A DNA stretch of 64,000 bases from an uncultured Roseobacter sp. (GCA_947488305.1 CANKZM010000005.1:1-64000); one strand, 5' to 3'. Shown: positions 26,125 to 36,675, counted from the first letter of the stretch. The notes: generated from the sequence alone by a model not told the origin. Program-made: numbers and translations.

Positions 26125-26861
26125 GCACCTTGCTCGAAGTCTCTGGTGTTTCGGTGTCATTTGACGGGTTCAAAGCCATCAACAATCTCACGTTTCAGAT
26201 TGCCGAAGCCGAAATGCGCGCTGTGATCGGGCCTAATGGCGCTGGAAAGACAACTTTCATGGATATCGTGACTGGCAAGACCAAACCTGATAGCGGGCGG
26301 GTCTTATGGGGAGAAAAATCGGTCTCTCTACTGACCCTTTCGGAGAGCCGGATCGCGCAGGAAGGCATTGGCCGAAAGTTTCAACGTCCGACGGTCTTTG
26401 AAGATCAAACCGTAGCTGACAACCTCATGCTTGCGTTGAAAAAACCCCGTGGTCCGCTCTCAGTATTGCGCTTTAGACCGTCGCGGGCCGACCATGACAA
26501 AGTCGCTCAACTGGCAGAGCAAATCGGGCTTGAGAACGCGCTACAACGGAAATCCGGCGAGCTGTCTCACGGGCAAAAGCAATGGCTTGAGATCGGCATG
26601 CTGCTCGCACAAGAACCGCGCTTGCTGCTGGTAGATGAACCTGCGGCAGGGATGACTCCAGCCGAGAGAGAGCACACAACCGAACTGCTTGTCGAAGCTG
26701 CGAAAACCAGGGCCGTCGTCGTCGTCGAGCATGACATGGAGTTTGTGCGAAGACTGGGGTGTAAGGTCACGGTTTTGCATGAAGGATCCGTGCTGGCCGA
26801 AGGGTCGCTCGATCATGTCACCGCAGATGAAAAAGTGATTGAGGTGTACCTTGGCCGATAG
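26121..26861 (+). CDS. urtD: Urea ABC transporter ATP-binding protein UrtD
   Basis: This 246-residue LivG-type ATPase has Walker A GPNGAGKTT, signature LSHGQKQWLEIGMLL, Walker B LLLVDEPAAGMT and the switch EHDMEF. The signature LSHGQ in place of LSGGQ is usual for UrtD. It overlaps urtC by ATGA. Confidence 0.92.
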   Translation: MSTLLEVSGVSVSFDGFKAINNLTFQIAEAEMRAVIGPNGAGKTTFMDIVTGKTKPDSGRVLWGEKSVSLLTLSESRIAQEGIGRKFQRPTVFEDQTVADNLMLALKKPRGPLSVLRFRPSRADHDKVAQLAEQIGLENALQRKSGELSHGQKQWLEIGMLLAQEPRLLLVDEPAAGMTPAEREHTTELLVEAAKTRAVVVVEHDMEFVRRLGCKVTVLHEGSVLAEGSLDHVTADEKVIEVYLGR

Positions 26862-26862
26862 C

Positions 26863-27558
26863 ATGCTGGAAATAAAAGACCTCACGTTGCATTACGGAGG
26901 CAGCCAGATCCTGAATGGCATTTCCATGACTGCGGCCAAAGGCGAGGTCACCTGTGTGATGGGTACCAACGGCGTCGGCAAAACAAGCTTGTTGAAAGCC
27001 ATTTCCGGAACCCACGCCAAAAGCGGCGGGGATTATACGTTGGATGGGCAGCAGATTGACCGCGTGTCCGCAAATGACCTGGCCCAAATGGGCGTGGCTT
27101 ACGTACCGCAAGGACGTGAGATTTTCCCGTTTCTCACGGTGCGCGAGAACCTTGAAACAGGTTTCGCCTGTTTACCGCGCTCTGAACGCTACATTCCTGA
27201 CGAGATTTTTGATCTGTTTCCGATCCTCAAGGAGTTCCTTGCGCGGCGTGGTGGCGATCTGTCGGGCGGTCAACAACAGCAACTCGCAATTGCCCGCGCG
27301 CTGATTACGCGCCCAAAACTCCTGTTACTGGACGAACCGACAGAAGGTATTCAGCCAAACATCATCAAGCAAATCGGTGAGGTTATCAAATTGCTTCGCC
27401 TGCGCGGCGACATGGCCATCGTTTTAGTCGAGCAATTCTTTGACTTTGCGTTCGACCTAGGAGACCGCTTCGTTGTTCTTGAACGCGGTCAGGTGAAGTT
27501 GAATGACCGTGCGGGCGCCATCGCCCGAGAGAAATTGCACGCTGCCGTCTCTGTCTGA
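26863..27558 (+). CDS. urtE: Urea ABC transporter ATP-binding protein UrtE
   Basis: This 231-residue LivF-type ATPase has Walker A GTNGVGKTS, VAYVPQGREIFPFLTV, signature LSGGQQQQLAIARAL and Walker B LLLDEPTEGIQPNI, the last typical of UrtE. ATG 26863 directly follows the urtD stop. It completes the urt operon; no urease genes follow within the window. Confidence 0.92.
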   Translation: MLEIKDLTLHYGGSQILNGISMTAAKGEVTCVMGTNGVGKTSLLKAISGTHAKSGGDYTLDGQQIDRVSANDLAQMGVAYVPQGREIFPFLTVRENLETGFACLPRSERYIPDEIFDLFPILKEFLARRGGDLSGGQQQQLAIARALITRPKLLLLDEPTEGIQPNIIKQIGEVIKLLRLRGDMAIVLVEQFFDFAFDLGDRFVVLERGQVKLNDRAGAIAREKLHAAVSV

Positions 27559-27770
27559 TCTGTATCGGCAGTTCCACCGGCTTTGACCACTGGGCGCGCG
27601 TGCATCGGAACTTGGCCCGGCAAAGACGCCAACGGAACCCGTCAAACAACAACCCGGGATTTACCTTCTGAAAATACCTTCCTGCTACCGAATGTGGGCA
27701 GGATCTTGGCTCGCGCAACAGTCAGGGTCATCCCACATGCAGGTTTTGGCCAAAGGCAGGTGTCTGATAG

Positions 27771-30335
27771 ATGAGCAGAATCCTCGAAAACACAAAGCTG
27801 GGTGTCAAACTTCCCGTCGTCATCAGCCTGTTGGTGATCCTCGCCATAGGCATTCTGTCGCTCGCCAATGCAAGGATGACCACCCGTATCATCACCGAGG
27901 ACGCGGAGGAGAAACTTTCGAGCCTCGCAATGCTCAAGAGCAAGAATGTAAGCGCCTTTCTCGAAGCGATGGATCGCGACCTGCGCCTACGGTCTGCAGC
28001 ACCGGCAACTTCAGTGGCGCTCATCGCCCTCGCAGACGGGTTTGCAAGTTTGGAGACTCCAACGGATGTGCTGCAGCGGGTATATATCGACGAAAATGAC
28101 CACCCGTCCGATGAGAGGGACAAGCTGGTAAAGGCGGACACGGGGTCAAGCTATGGATTTATTCACGCAGTCTACCACCCCGCCTTTGACGCGCTTCAGA
28201 ACGAGATGGGGTATCACGACGTTTTCCTGTTCGATACCGAAGGAAATCTGGTCTACAGCGTTACAAAAGAACAAGATTTCGCGACAAATCTGCTCACAGG
28301 CCCCTGGTCGGAGACCGGCTTGGCCGACGCATACAAACGCGCGTCTGAACTGACCGCGTCCGATCCATCTGCCTTTGTTGATTTTTCGCGCTACAGTCCC
28401 AGCGGCGATGCACCGGCGGCTTTTCTCGCGCGCCCTGTTTTCAATGAACAAGGTATACGGTTGGGCGTTCTGGCATATCAATTGCCCGTATCTGACCTGA
28501 CTGCAGCCGCCGGCGCGTTGGCAGGCCTCGGCCCAACTGCCGAAGGCTTCATTGTGGGCGCTGACATGTTGATGCGCACCGAGTCCGATCAGACAGATGC
28601 ATTGGATATCCTTGAGACGCAGGTAAGCCATCAGGCCATCACTGATGGTCTGGCAGGTATCGAGAGTATTTTTTCGGCCACTAGCCATTCGGGGCAAAGT
28701 GTATTGGGCTTTGCGGCGCCCCTGAGCTTTCTGGGAACAGACTGGGTGGTGATCGTGCAGGAAGATACCCATGAGCTCTTCAGTGGACTCAGAAATGCGT
28801 TGACGACTGCATTTCTCTTCTCGGTACTGATTTTGGTAGGAGTACTTACAGCCTCGGTGCTCTTTGCAAGAAGTGTGTCGCGACCCGTCCAGATGCTGAC
28901 CCAGGCCGTCAAACAAGTAGCGGAAGGAAATACCGATACGATTGTACCCTGCACGGATCGGGGGGACGAAATCGGGGACCTTGCGCGAAAGACAGAAGTG
29001 TTTCGCCAGAACGCCACTCGCATCGCGGCACTGCTTGACGAACAGAAACAAGCCAATGAAAAAATGAAGGCTTTGAGCGCCGAAAAGGAAAAAGCCACGC
29101 AACGAGAGATTGAACTCGCACGAGAAAAAGAACAAGCAGACCAAGCTGCCAAATCCATGCGAGAGGAAATGATGAAAAAGCTCAGTGCATCGTTTGGTTC
29201 CGTTGTGGATGAGGCTGTGAACGGTAACTTTACAAATCGGGTGAAATGCGACTTTGAGGATGAAACCCTCAATGACCTGTCTCGCAACATCAACCACTTG
29301 CTCGAAACGGTGGAAGAAGGTCTGTCCAGCGCTGGTCGGGCTCTAAGCGAAGTTGCGAAAGGCGACCTCACGTGCCCTATGACAGGGCATTTCAACGGGT
29401 CGTTCAAAGACCTGCAAGACGACGTCAATAGCATGTTAACCTCCTTGACCTCACTGGTGTCCGGGATTGATCAAAGCGGTATGACCTTGTCGGGATCTTC
29501 TTCGGAGTTACGCCAAACCGCAAATGAGTTATCCCAGCAAGCCGAGCAAAACGCAGCCTCGATAGAAGAGACATCTGCCGCTTTGGAACAACTAACTGCC
29601 AGCCTCTCGCAAGTTGATAACAGCCTTGGGGAAGTACGGCAGAACGCTCAGGATGCGAAGAAAACTGCCAGCGACAGCGAACGGGTCGCGTCAGATGCGC
29701 AAAAATCCATGGATCGGATCGCAAAAGGATCAGTTGAGATCACACGTGTCACGGAAGTCATCAATGACATTGCTTTCCAGATCAACCTGCTTGCACTTAA
29801 CGCCGGTGTAGAAGCGGCGAGAGCGGGTGAGGCAGGTCGTGGTTTCTCGGTAGTTGCATCAGAAGTACGTAATCTGGCCCGGCGCGCCGGCGAGGCAGCG
29901 GACGAAATCGCAACGGTTCTTAGTCAAAGTGACAATGCCGTAAAAGAAGGCGTAGCCAAGGTCTCCGACGCGAAATCGTCATTGGATGAGATTTCCAAAA
30001 AAGTGATCAGTATCTCCGAAAACGTTGAGGAGGTATCTCATGCGATTTCGGAGCAAGCATCTGGAATAAAGGAGATATCTTCCGCTGTTAATCAGATCGA
30101 CAGCAATACCCAGAAACAGGCAGTCTCTTTCTTGCAAGTCGCCTCTTCGAGTGAGTTGCTTGAAAGTGAGGCCGTAGAATTGCGGAATGCAACGTCTCGG
30201 TTCAGATTTAGTGGCCAAGGCGCCCAAGGATCAAATTTTTCACCTGTCAGTAATGGACCAAATGTCCCGAAAAAAACGCCTGCTCCGGCGGTAGCTATTG
30301 GTGCAGAAAACTATGATGCATGGGAAGAGTTCTGA
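27771..30335 (+). CDS. Methyl-accepting chemotaxis protein
   Basis: This 854-residue chemoreceptor has a first membrane segment at about residues 13-33 and a periplasmic sensor to about 340 (Cache-like, unverified). A second membrane segment lies at about 345-367, followed by a HAMP domain and a second HAMP-like stretch near 506-558. The signalling domain contains the conserved tip [20 protein letters not shown] near residue 665. It ends in WEEF, resembling the C-terminal pentapeptide that tethers CheR/CheB. It is monocistronic behind the urea transporter; a urea or amide ligand is possible but rests only on position. Confidence 0.9.
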   Translation: MSRILENTKLGVKLPVVISLLVILAIGILSLANARMTTRIITEDAEEKLSSLAMLKSKNVSAFLEAMDRDLRLRSAAPATSVALIALADGFASLETPTDVLQRVYIDENDHPSDERDKLVKADTGSSYGFIHAVYHPAFDALQNEMGYHDVFLFDTEGNLVYSVTKEQDFATNLLTGPWSETGLADAYKRASELTASDPSAFVDFSRYSPSGDAPAAFLARPVFNEQGIRLGVLAYQLPVSDLTAAAGALAGLGPTAEGFIVGADMLMRTESDQTDALDILETQVSHQAITDGLAGIESIFSATSHSGQSVLGFAAPLSFLGTDWVVIVQEDTHELFSGLRNALTTAFLFSVLILVGVLTASVLFARSVSRPVQMLTQAVKQVAEGNTDTIVPCTDRGDEIGDLARKTEVFRQNATRIAALLDEQKQANEKMKALSAEKEKATQREIELAREKEQADQAAKSMREEMMKKLSASFGSVVDEAVNGNFTNRVKCDFEDETLNDLSRNINHLLETVEEGLSSAGRALSEVAKGDLTCPMTGHFNGSFKDLQDDVNSMLTSLTSLVSGIDQSGMTLSGSSSELRQTANELSQQAEQNAASIEETSAALEQLTASLSQVDNSLGEVRQNAQDAKKTASDSERVASDAQKSMDRIAKGSVEITRVTEVINDIAFQINLLALNAGVEAARAGEAGRGFSVVASEVRNLARRAGEAADEIATVLSQSDNAVKEGVAKVSDAKSSLDEISKKVISISENVEEVSHAISEQASGIKEISSAVNQIDSNTQKQAVSFLQVASSSELLESEAVELRNATSRFRFSGQGAQGSNFSPVSNGPNVPKKTPAPAVAIGAENYDAWEEF

Positions 30336-30503
30336 AGCCGCAGTGAGGGCAAATGTCTTCCCAAGCGGTCATGCAATGCGCGCAAGAGCTTTCAGTGAAG
30401 GAGGGCCAACGTGGCCGCTGGTAGTTGCAAGAACGTCTAAGGCCCTACATTATCGACACAAAGGCCAAACGCGTCGCCATATCAGTATCAGGATAAACCC
30501 ATA

Positions 30504-30908
30504 ATGAGTGGAGAAATCAACCTATCGGCCCTGCTCAGCACTCTGTCGTGCAAATTGCACGACGGCGTCTTTGTCTTTGCAACTCTTCCAAACGGCCACG
30601 TGCCCGATGGCCTGGATGAAGTCATGCGCTTTCGGGAAACGGAAGGGACCACCTTGATCCTATCCGAAGCCGTTGCGAAATCACATTCCATCCCCTTCGA
30701 ATTTCGCTGCCGCATGATCACATTGAATGTGCATTCCTCTTTGGAAGCCGTTGGGTTTATCGCCAAAATTGCAACAGCGCTTGCATCCAAAGGAATGGGG
30801 GTGAACCCGGTCTCCGGGTTTTACCATGACCATCTATTCGTACCTGTGGGCCGGGAGAACGACGCGCTGCAAGTTATCAACGGATTGCGTTCAGCAGCAA
30901 ATCGCTGA
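30504..30908 (+). CDS. ACT domain-containing protein
   Basis: This 134-residue cytoplasmic protein has two ACT-like halves. The second reads MITLNVHSSLEAVGFIAKIA and GMGVNPVSGFYHDHLFVPVG, typical of the DUF2241/ACT family. Such proteins bind small ligands, often amino acids. It stands alone between the chemoreceptor and the convergent ptsP gene. No catalytic domain is attached. Confidence 0.8.
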   Translation: MSGEINLSALLSTLSCKLHDGVFVFATLPNGHVPDGLDEVMRFRETEGTTLILSEAVAKSHSIPFEFRCRMITLNVHSSLEAVGFIAKIATALASKGMGVNPVSGFYHDHLFVPVGRENDALQVINGLRSAANR

Positions 30909-31017
30909 GTGAACTGACCTGCCCAGACAAACGCTGATGGCCCCTACGGCCCGGTGACGGCAGCTACTCAAAATGCCTTCGAAAACATTGCTCGGGAACG
31001 GAATACCTGTCCGTCGA

Positions 31018-33261
31018 TCAGCCGTTATTTTTGAGCCATTCCATTACCGCCGGTCGCACAGACATTTCGCCGCGATGCCGTGCATCGGAAATGACCTTGC
31101 GCACCTCGCCCAGATCACACCGTCGCAAAAGGCTTTTGACCGGACCAATTGAAGCGGGTCGCATCGAAAGGTGACGCAGGCCCATTGCACAGAAACATAG
31201 CGCTTCGACAGGGCGCCCTGCATCTTCGCCACAGAAGGAGACGGTTGTTCCCGTGGCGTCGCATCTTTCAACAATGCGCTCGACGAAAGTCAGAAAGGAG
31301 ACGTTGAGCGTGTCATACCGCCGACGCACCCGCTCATTTTCCCGGTCTGCAGCAAAAAAGAACTGTTTCAGGTCGTTGCCGCCAATCGAAAGGAAATCGA
31401 CGTTTTCAAAGAATTTCAGGGGGGCGAAGCCAAGGCTTGGTGTCTCGAGCATAGCACCCACTTCAATCTTCTCAGGCAAAACATGGCCAAGCCTTTCTTC
31501 GGCAGCCAATGTCTTGTCCAATAGGCCCCGCGCCTGCGTGTATTCTTCCATCTGTGCTACAAATGGAAACATGACCGTCAAAGGGCGACCATTTGCAGCA
31601 CGAATGAGCGCTTGCAGCTGCATCCGCATAATACCAGGCTTATCCAGACCAACCCGGATTGCGCGCCACCCCAACGCCGGGTTCGGCTCATCGTTCGGCT
31701 TCATATATGGCAGGACCTTGTCGGAGCCGATGTCGAGAGTTCGAAAAACCACGCGTTTCCCCTGAGCCGAATCCAGAACGCGCCCATAAAGCGCGACAAG
31801 ATCCGAACGGCGCGGCATCTGGTTTCGAACCAAAAACTGGAGCTCTGTTCGGAACAGTCCCACACCCTCAGCACCTGACGACGGTAACGAAGGCAAGTCC
31901 GCCATCAGACCCGCATTCATATAAAGCCCTATTCTCGCTCCATCACGCGTGATGGCAGGCTTATCCCGAATAGAGGCGTAGCGCTCTTGGGCTGCAGCCA
32001 ACATCGCGATTTTGTCCTGAAACGCTGAGACCACAGTCTCGTCCGGTCGCAGGTGCACGATTCCCTGTTCACCATCCACCATGATATGATCGCCGTTCAG
32101 CGCTTCGGTGGTTATCTTGTTTGCATGAACCACCAAAGGAATGGCCAGGGCGCGTGCCACAACGGCCGCATGACTGCCAACCGATCCCTCTTCGAGAACA
32201 ATTCCCTTAAGGCCGCGACCGTACTCAAGCAATTCAGCGGGCCCGATATTTCGTGCCACGAGAATGGGATCCGCAGGCATTTCAGCACCGGTATTGCGGC
32301 CCTGCCCGGTGAGAATACGCAACAAGCGGTTCGATAGATCGTCGAGGTCGCTCAGACGTTCCCGCAGGTAACTATCGGTGACTTGCGACATTCGCGTCCG
32401 CGCCGTTGACTGCTCCTTTTCAACGGCCGCTTCGGCTGACAAGCCATTCGCGATATCTTCTTCCATACGGCGCATCCAGCCTTTGGAATTGGCGAACATG
32501 CGATACGCCTCAAGGACCTGCCTCTGGTCCTTGTCCTGCCGCCCTGCAATCTCAAGCATCTTGTCGACACCTACGCGCAGTTGCTCGACGGCATCGCGCA
32601 AGCGCTCCGTCTCGCGCTGTGGATCATCGGCAATTGGGTTCGTCACAACCACGCGGGGCTCATGCAACCAAACATGGCCTTCCGCCGCGCCTTCTTGCCC
32701 GACCGTTCCGCGAGTCATGACCGGTTGCGAGTGAAGCGCAGACATCGCCGCCCCCTCGCCGACAAACGCGCCCAACTCGGTCATTTCCGCCAAGACCATG
32801 GCGACGACTTCAAGCGCATAAACTTCATCCGCAGAGAATTCCCGAACTGCTTTAGACTGCACTACGAGAACGCCGAGCGCTTCGCCCAAGCGCTGGATTG
32901 GAACCCCAAGAAAGCTTGAAAAGTTCTCCTCACCAGTTTCCGCCATGTAGCGGAAACCTTTCGATTTTGGCGCATCCGGCGTGTTGATCAGGGTCCGCTG
33001 CTTGGCAACACGCCCGACCAGACCTTCTCCGAGTTTCATACGCGTCTGGTGCACGGCTGCCTTGTTCAAGCCTTCTGTCGCACAAAGCTCCAGCGTTTCG
33101 GCGTCCCGAAAAAGGTAAATCGAGCAGACTTCGCACCCCATGCTTCCGGCGATGAGCGTTGTGATCTCGTCAAGCCTCGCCTGACCAGCGGCGTGGCCTG
33201 CCATAGCATCACGCAACCGGCCCAGCAGTTTACGTGATTCACTTTCTGGACGCTCAGCCAA
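31018..33261 (-). CDS. ptsP: Phosphoenolpyruvate-protein phosphotransferase PtsP (enzyme I-Ntr)
   Basis: This 747-residue protein has an N-terminal GAF domain (about residues 15-165) and then PTS enzyme I. The phospho-His motif is GSHAAVVARALAIP near residue 360. PEP-binding segments are GVGLFRTELQFLVR near 470, GGNDLKQFFFAADR near 645 and FCGEDAGRP with the active-site Cys near 690. It passes phosphate from PEP to NPr in the nitrogen PTS. Translation seems to start at TTG 33261, which has GGAGGAGAG at good spacing and no better in-frame ATG. It follows lysC by about 45 bases, an arrangement common in Alphaproteobacteria. Confidence 0.93.
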   Translation of the reverse strand: MAERPESESRKLLGRLRDAMAGHAAGQARLDEITTLIAGSMGCEVCSIYLFRDAETLELCATEGLNKAAVHQTRMKLGEGLVGRVAKQRTLINTPDAPKSKGFRYMAETGEENFSSFLGVPIQRLGEALGVLVVQSKAVREFSADEVYALEVVAMVLAEMTELGAFVGEGAAMSALHSQPVMTRGTVGQEGAAEGHVWLHEPRVVVTNPIADDPQRETERLRDAVEQLRVGVDKMLEIAGRQDKDQRQVLEAYRMFANSKGWMRRMEEDIANGLSAEAAVEKEQSTARTRMSQVTDSYLRERLSDLDDLSNRLLRILTGQGRNTGAEMPADPILVARNIGPAELLEYGRGLKGIVLEEGSVGSHAAVVARALAIPLVVHANKITTEALNGDHIMVDGEQGIVHLRPDETVVSAFQDKIAMLAAAQERYASIRDKPAITRDGARIGLYMNAGLMADLPSLPSSGAEGVGLFRTELQFLVRNQMPRRSDLVALYGRVLDSAQGKRVVFRTLDIGSDKVLPYMKPNDEPNPALGWRAIRVGLDKPGIMRMQLQALIRAANGRPLTVMFPFVAQMEEYTQARGLLDKTLAAEERLGHVLPEKIEVGAMLETPSLGFAPLKFFENVDFLSIGGNDLKQFFFAADRENERVRRRYDTLNVSFLTFVERIVERCDATGTTVSFCGEDAGRPVEALCFCAMGLRHLSMRPASIGPVKSLLRRCDLGEVRKVISDARHRGEMSVRPAVMEWLKNNG

Positions 33262-33306
33262 AGGTGCTCTCCTCCCAGACCGGCAACACCTGTTCGTCGA
33301 ACGGCG

Positions 33307-34545
33307 TCAGGCGGCCTTTTCCAATTCGAAGGCATCATGCAAGGCTTGCACTGCAAGTTCCATGTATTTCCTGTCAATCAACACTGAAATCTTGATTTCT
33401 GATGTCGTAATGACCTTGATGTTGATGCCTTCCGCGCTGAGCACCTGGAACATCCGCGCAGCAACGCCTGTGTGACTACGCATGCCAATCCCCACAACCG
33501 AGACTTTGGCGACGTCCTGGTCGGCAATCACCTCATGGAAATTGATGATGCCATTGGTCTTTGCGTCCTCTATCGCCTTCTGTGCGCGCGGAACCTGATC
33601 GGTTGGGCAAGACCAGGTCATATCCGTGCGACCTTCCTCAGAGATATTCTGAACGATCATATCGACATTTACGCCAGCGTCGCTGAGCGCAGTAAAGATG
33701 CTGGCAGCGATACCGGGACGGTCCGCAACACTGACCAGGGTCATTTTGGCTTCATCTCTACTGAAGGCCACACCTGCAACAACTTTGCTTTCCATTATTT
33801 CTTCCTCATCACAAACCAGCGTACCCGCTGAATCAGATTGCTCATCGAAACTGCTCAAAACACGCAGCTTGACCTTGTACCGCATTGCCAGCTCCACGGA
33901 GCGCGTTTGCAAGACTTTTGCACCCAGCGATGCCAGTTCAAGCATCTCTTCGAAAGCGATCTTGTCAAGCTTGCGGGCCTTGGTGCTTACCCTTGGATCC
34001 GTTGTGTAAACACCGTCGACATCTGTGTAGATATCACACCGTTCCGCGTCGAAGGCAGCCGCAAATGCAACAGCCGTTGTGTCAGACCCCCCGCGTCCAA
34101 GCGTCGTGGTCCTGCCTTCCGGGCTCACACCTTGGAACCCCGCAACGACTGCAACCTTCATGCCTTCATCGAATTTGGCGTTAATGTTCTCGGTCGGGAT
34201 TTCTTCGATACGGGCGGATGAATGTGTGCTGGTGGTCCGTACGGGCACTTGCCAGCCTTGCCAGCTGCGGGCCGGGACATCCATTTCCTGCAACGTCAGA
34301 GCCATCAGCCCTGCCGTCACGTTTTCGCCCGAAGACACAACCGCATCATATTCACGCGCGTCATATAGCGGGGATGTTTCGTTGACCCATCCGACCAGCT
34401 CATTCGTCTTGCCGGACATCGCCGATACGATGACAATGACATCGTAACCTTTTGCCACCTCAACACCGACGCGCTTGGCCGCCCGCCTAATCCGATCCGG
34501 CGTTGCGACGGACGTACCACCGAATTTCATTACCAGAACCGCCAT
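33307..34545 (-). CDS. lysC: Aspartate kinase LysC
   Basis: This 412-residue enzyme phosphorylates aspartate in the first step of the Lys/Thr/Met pathway. The start at ATG 34545 gives MAVLVMKFGGTSVA, the invariant KFGGTS motif at the N-terminus. Kinase motifs include TTLGRGGSDTTAVAFAAAF. Two C-terminal ACT domains begin near DRPGIAASIFTALSDAGVNV and SHTGVAARMFQVLSAEGINI and should bind Lys and/or Thr for feedback control. It is probably co-transcribed with ptsP. Confidence 0.95.
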   Translation of the reverse strand: MAVLVMKFGGTSVATPDRIRRAAKRVGVEVAKGYDVIVIVSAMSGKTNELVGWVNETSPLYDAREYDAVVSSGENVTAGLMALTLQEMDVPARSWQGWQVPVRTTSTHSSARIEEIPTENINAKFDEGMKVAVVAGFQGVSPEGRTTTLGRGGSDTTAVAFAAAFDAERCDIYTDVDGVYTTDPRVSTKARKLDKIAFEEMLELASLGAKVLQTRSVELAMRYKVKLRVLSSFDEQSDSAGTLVCDEEEIMESKVVAGVAFSRDEAKMTLVSVADRPGIAASIFTALSDAGVNVDMIVQNISEEGRTDMTWSCPTDQVPRAQKAIEDAKTNGIINFHEVIADQDVAKVSVVGIGMRSHTGVAARMFQVLSAEGINIKVITTSEIKISVLIDRKYMELAVQALHDAFELEKAA

Positions 34546-34747
34546 CTGCGTGCCCCTTGCTTCAGTCGCGGCGGGTTTACGCGCTCTGGTAAGGACACAC
34601 AAGCGGCTGATAAGATTTCTCTGCGGCTAATGTGCTACCAGCATTAGCGAAGTTTCTTTACTGGCGAAAACCAGACCGTTGATCCAAACAGACCAATGAA
34701 GCCACCAGTTATCCAACAACGAGGTTGAGGGCGGTGACGTCAGGCTA

Positions 34748-35173
34748 TTAATTGGACTTTCGATTGGGGACAAAAGGCAAAGGTGCCACTGGCACGCCGT
34801 CTTCAATTAACGCCTTGGCTTCCGCACCATTGGCTTCGCCGTAGATTGCCCGTTCGGGCATCGCGCCAAGATACATTGAACGTGCTTCTTCGGCAAAGCG
34901 GCCGCCAACGTAATCTGCGTTGTCTTCCACATGTTTTCGCAACGCCGCCAACGCTGCTTCCGCATCCGACTTCGGCTTTGAAAGTGGTGCCGCTTCCTGC
35001 TCGGTTCGATGACTTGCGACGCGGGGCGCCATGACGGCCTTCTTTACGTTGCTGCCGCCGCACACCCCGCACGAAAGATGCCCTGCCTTCTCCAGCGTTT
35101 CAAAGGCTGAGGCAGATTTGAACCAGCTTTCAAACCGGTGTCCTTCTTCACAAATCAGAGCATACTGAATCAT
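34748..35173 (-). CDS. DUF1178 family protein
   Basis: This 141-residue protein has CEEGHRFESWF at the N-terminus and CGVCGGSNVKKAVMAPRVA, which together make a probable zinc ribbon. These are the diagnostic features of DUF1178, a conserved alphaproteobacterial family of unknown function. The C-terminal half has LRKHVEDNADYVGGRFAEEA, also conserved. It lies next to the Nudix gene in the same direction. Confidence 0.88.
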   Translation of the reverse strand: MIQYALICEEGHRFESWFKSASAFETLEKAGHLSCGVCGGSNVKKAVMAPRVASHRTEQEAAPLSKPKSDAEAALAALRKHVEDNADYVGGRFAEEARSMYLGAMPERAIYGEANGAEAKALIEDGVPVAPLPFVPNRKSN

Positions 35174-35243
35174 TGACTAAAGCCGCTCGCACGAAAGGTT
35201 ATCTTTTGGAAGTGGGGCTTTGATCACAAAACGTCAAGCAGAC

Positions 35244-35729
35244 TTAACCACGCAGCCCAGGTTCGAAATCGCGAATGATACGCGACAATTCAGGCTCATC
35301 CACAAGCTTTGCAGCTTGTTTGCGTGACATCCATTTTCTTTTTCGTTCCTCTGCCTCCGGAAAAGCGTCGGCAAGATCCACAACTTCGATGGCAAAAACC
35401 ATCGCAACACAAGGCAACGCTCCCATCTCTTCGGTTTCTTTTCGGTATGAAAAAATCCCGACGCATCGACCATCTGAAATACCGCGAACACCAGCTTCTT
35501 CCCAAGCCTCAATCGTCGCCGTATCTGCCGGCGTCTTGCCGTCAATTGGCCAGCCTTTCGGTATGATCCAGCGCCGGGAGGTGCGTGATGTGACCAGGAG
35601 AACTTCGACCTTTCCGTTCTTTTTGGTCCGGTAACACAATGCGCCGAACTGTGATCGCAAATCCGTCTTGCGCCGCCCGGAAAGCGAGATAGGTAGTTGT
35701 TCAACAATGTTTCTCTGATGGGTACTCAT
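35244..35729 (-). CDS. Nudix hydrolase
   Basis: This 161-residue protein starts at ATG 35729. The Nudix box region reads IPKGWPIDGKTPADTATIEA followed by WEEAGV. The core EAWEEAGV is kept, but the usual first Glu (GX5E) is Lys and the Arg of REUXEE is Ile. This KGWP variant is seen in a subgroup related to diphosphoinositol/ApnA hydrolases. It should hydrolyse a nucleoside-diphosphate-linked compound; the substrate is unknown. Confidence 0.85.
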   Translation of the reverse strand: MSTHQRNIVEQLPISLSGRRKTDLRSQFGALCYRTKKNGKVEVLLVTSRTSRRWIIPKGWPIDGKTPADTATIEAWEEAGVRGISDGRCVGIFSYRKETEEMGALPCVAMVFAIEVVDLADAFPEAEERKRKWMSRKQAAKLVDEPELSRIIRDFEPGLRG

Positions 35730-35871
35730 TGTAACTAAATCCGTCCCGCTCTCGCGGTTAACTATGCACAATTTTATGTCAATTGCCAACGACAACCAAT
35801 CGCGAGACACTAATTGAGCTTCGTTAAGCCTTCGTTAACACCACATTTTGCGCCAAGTGGTGCTACTGGTA

Positions 35872-36633
35872 TCACGCAACAGTTTTCTCTGTCAGCCGGT
35901 CTCGCAATTGCTCAACCAACCTTTCAACCGGCTGATCCGCATCTACCGCCAGACGCCGCAGGCCGAAATGGACATGCGCGATCTCCTGATAATAGCTCGT
36001 GTAAGCATAGTTCGTCGCTGCACCTGCGACTGCTCCCAGAACCGGTACCGTTTGCGCTGCAAGCTTCTGGCCAAGGACGGTGGCAAGCCGTGGCGACACC
36101 CGGGCCACAAGCCCGTGAACAGCAGCGCCGGTCAGCGTGACACGCGCTGAAATGAACCCCAAATCAGCACCGTCGTCCGCTTCCAAAGGGCCCGCGGAAG
36201 AAAATACACGCACGCAGTCAAACTGGACGTTCGGTTCTGCCGGATCGAAACCATGCTCTTTGGCGACCCCTTGAATAACCCGCAGCAGCAAGGTTGTGGT
36301 CACGGGCAGCTCAGCCAATGCAGTGGGCAATCCCCCCATTCCGCCGACAGCTCCCATCGCTGCCCCGACAGCAGAATTCAGCCATCCCTTTTGGTCCGGC
36401 ACCACCGACCTGCTTTCATGCGCCGCCTTTACCGCATGTTGCAACGCGCGTTCGGTTGCCTGCTCCAATCCACCCCGCACTTGTTTGGGCAAGCGATCGA
36501 TGAGGTTTTCAGCGTGACCGCCGATCAGGTTCAGCAAATCCACGCCATAGCCTCCGGCACGCCGGTAGCGCTCTGCCAAAGCATCCAGCTTCGCCTCAAC
36601 ATCTGGCGGGGTCGTATGTTCAATCAAATCCAT
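35872..36633 (-). CDS. EcsC family protein
   Basis: This 253-residue protein starts at ATG 36633 behind AGAGGT; a GTG two codons earlier is badly spaced. Characteristic EcsC segments are AVGAAMGAVGGMGGLPTALA and LPVTTTLLLRVIQGVAKEHG near the middle, and VPVLGAVAGAATNYAYTSYY near the C-terminus. It is probably membrane-associated through its Gly/Ala-rich hydrophobic stretches. The molecular role of this family is not established. Confidence 0.85.
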   Translation of the reverse strand: MDLIEHTTPPDVEAKLDALAERYRRAGGYGVDLLNLIGGHAENLIDRLPKQVRGGLEQATERALQHAVKAAHESRSVVPDQKGWLNSAVGAAMGAVGGMGGLPTALAELPVTTTLLLRVIQGVAKEHGFDPAEPNVQFDCVRVFSSAGPLEADDGADLGFISARVTLTGAAVHGLVARVSPRLATVLGQKLAAQTVPVLGAVAGAATNYAYTSYYQEIAHVHFGLRRLAVDADQPVERLVEQLRDRLTEKTVA

Positions 36634-36675
36634 AGGCACCTCTGATGTCCAAAATGGGCGGTCCCAGGTGAATTT

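Noticed and set aside
28146-29297. Long minus-strand open frame opposite the chemoreceptor
   Set aside because: It mirrors the real chemoreceptor codons and has no domain or ribosome site.
35839-35862. Hairpin CACCAC/GTGGTG after the EcsC gene
   Set aside because: The stem is short, the loop is 12 bases and no T-run follows; too weak to call a terminator.
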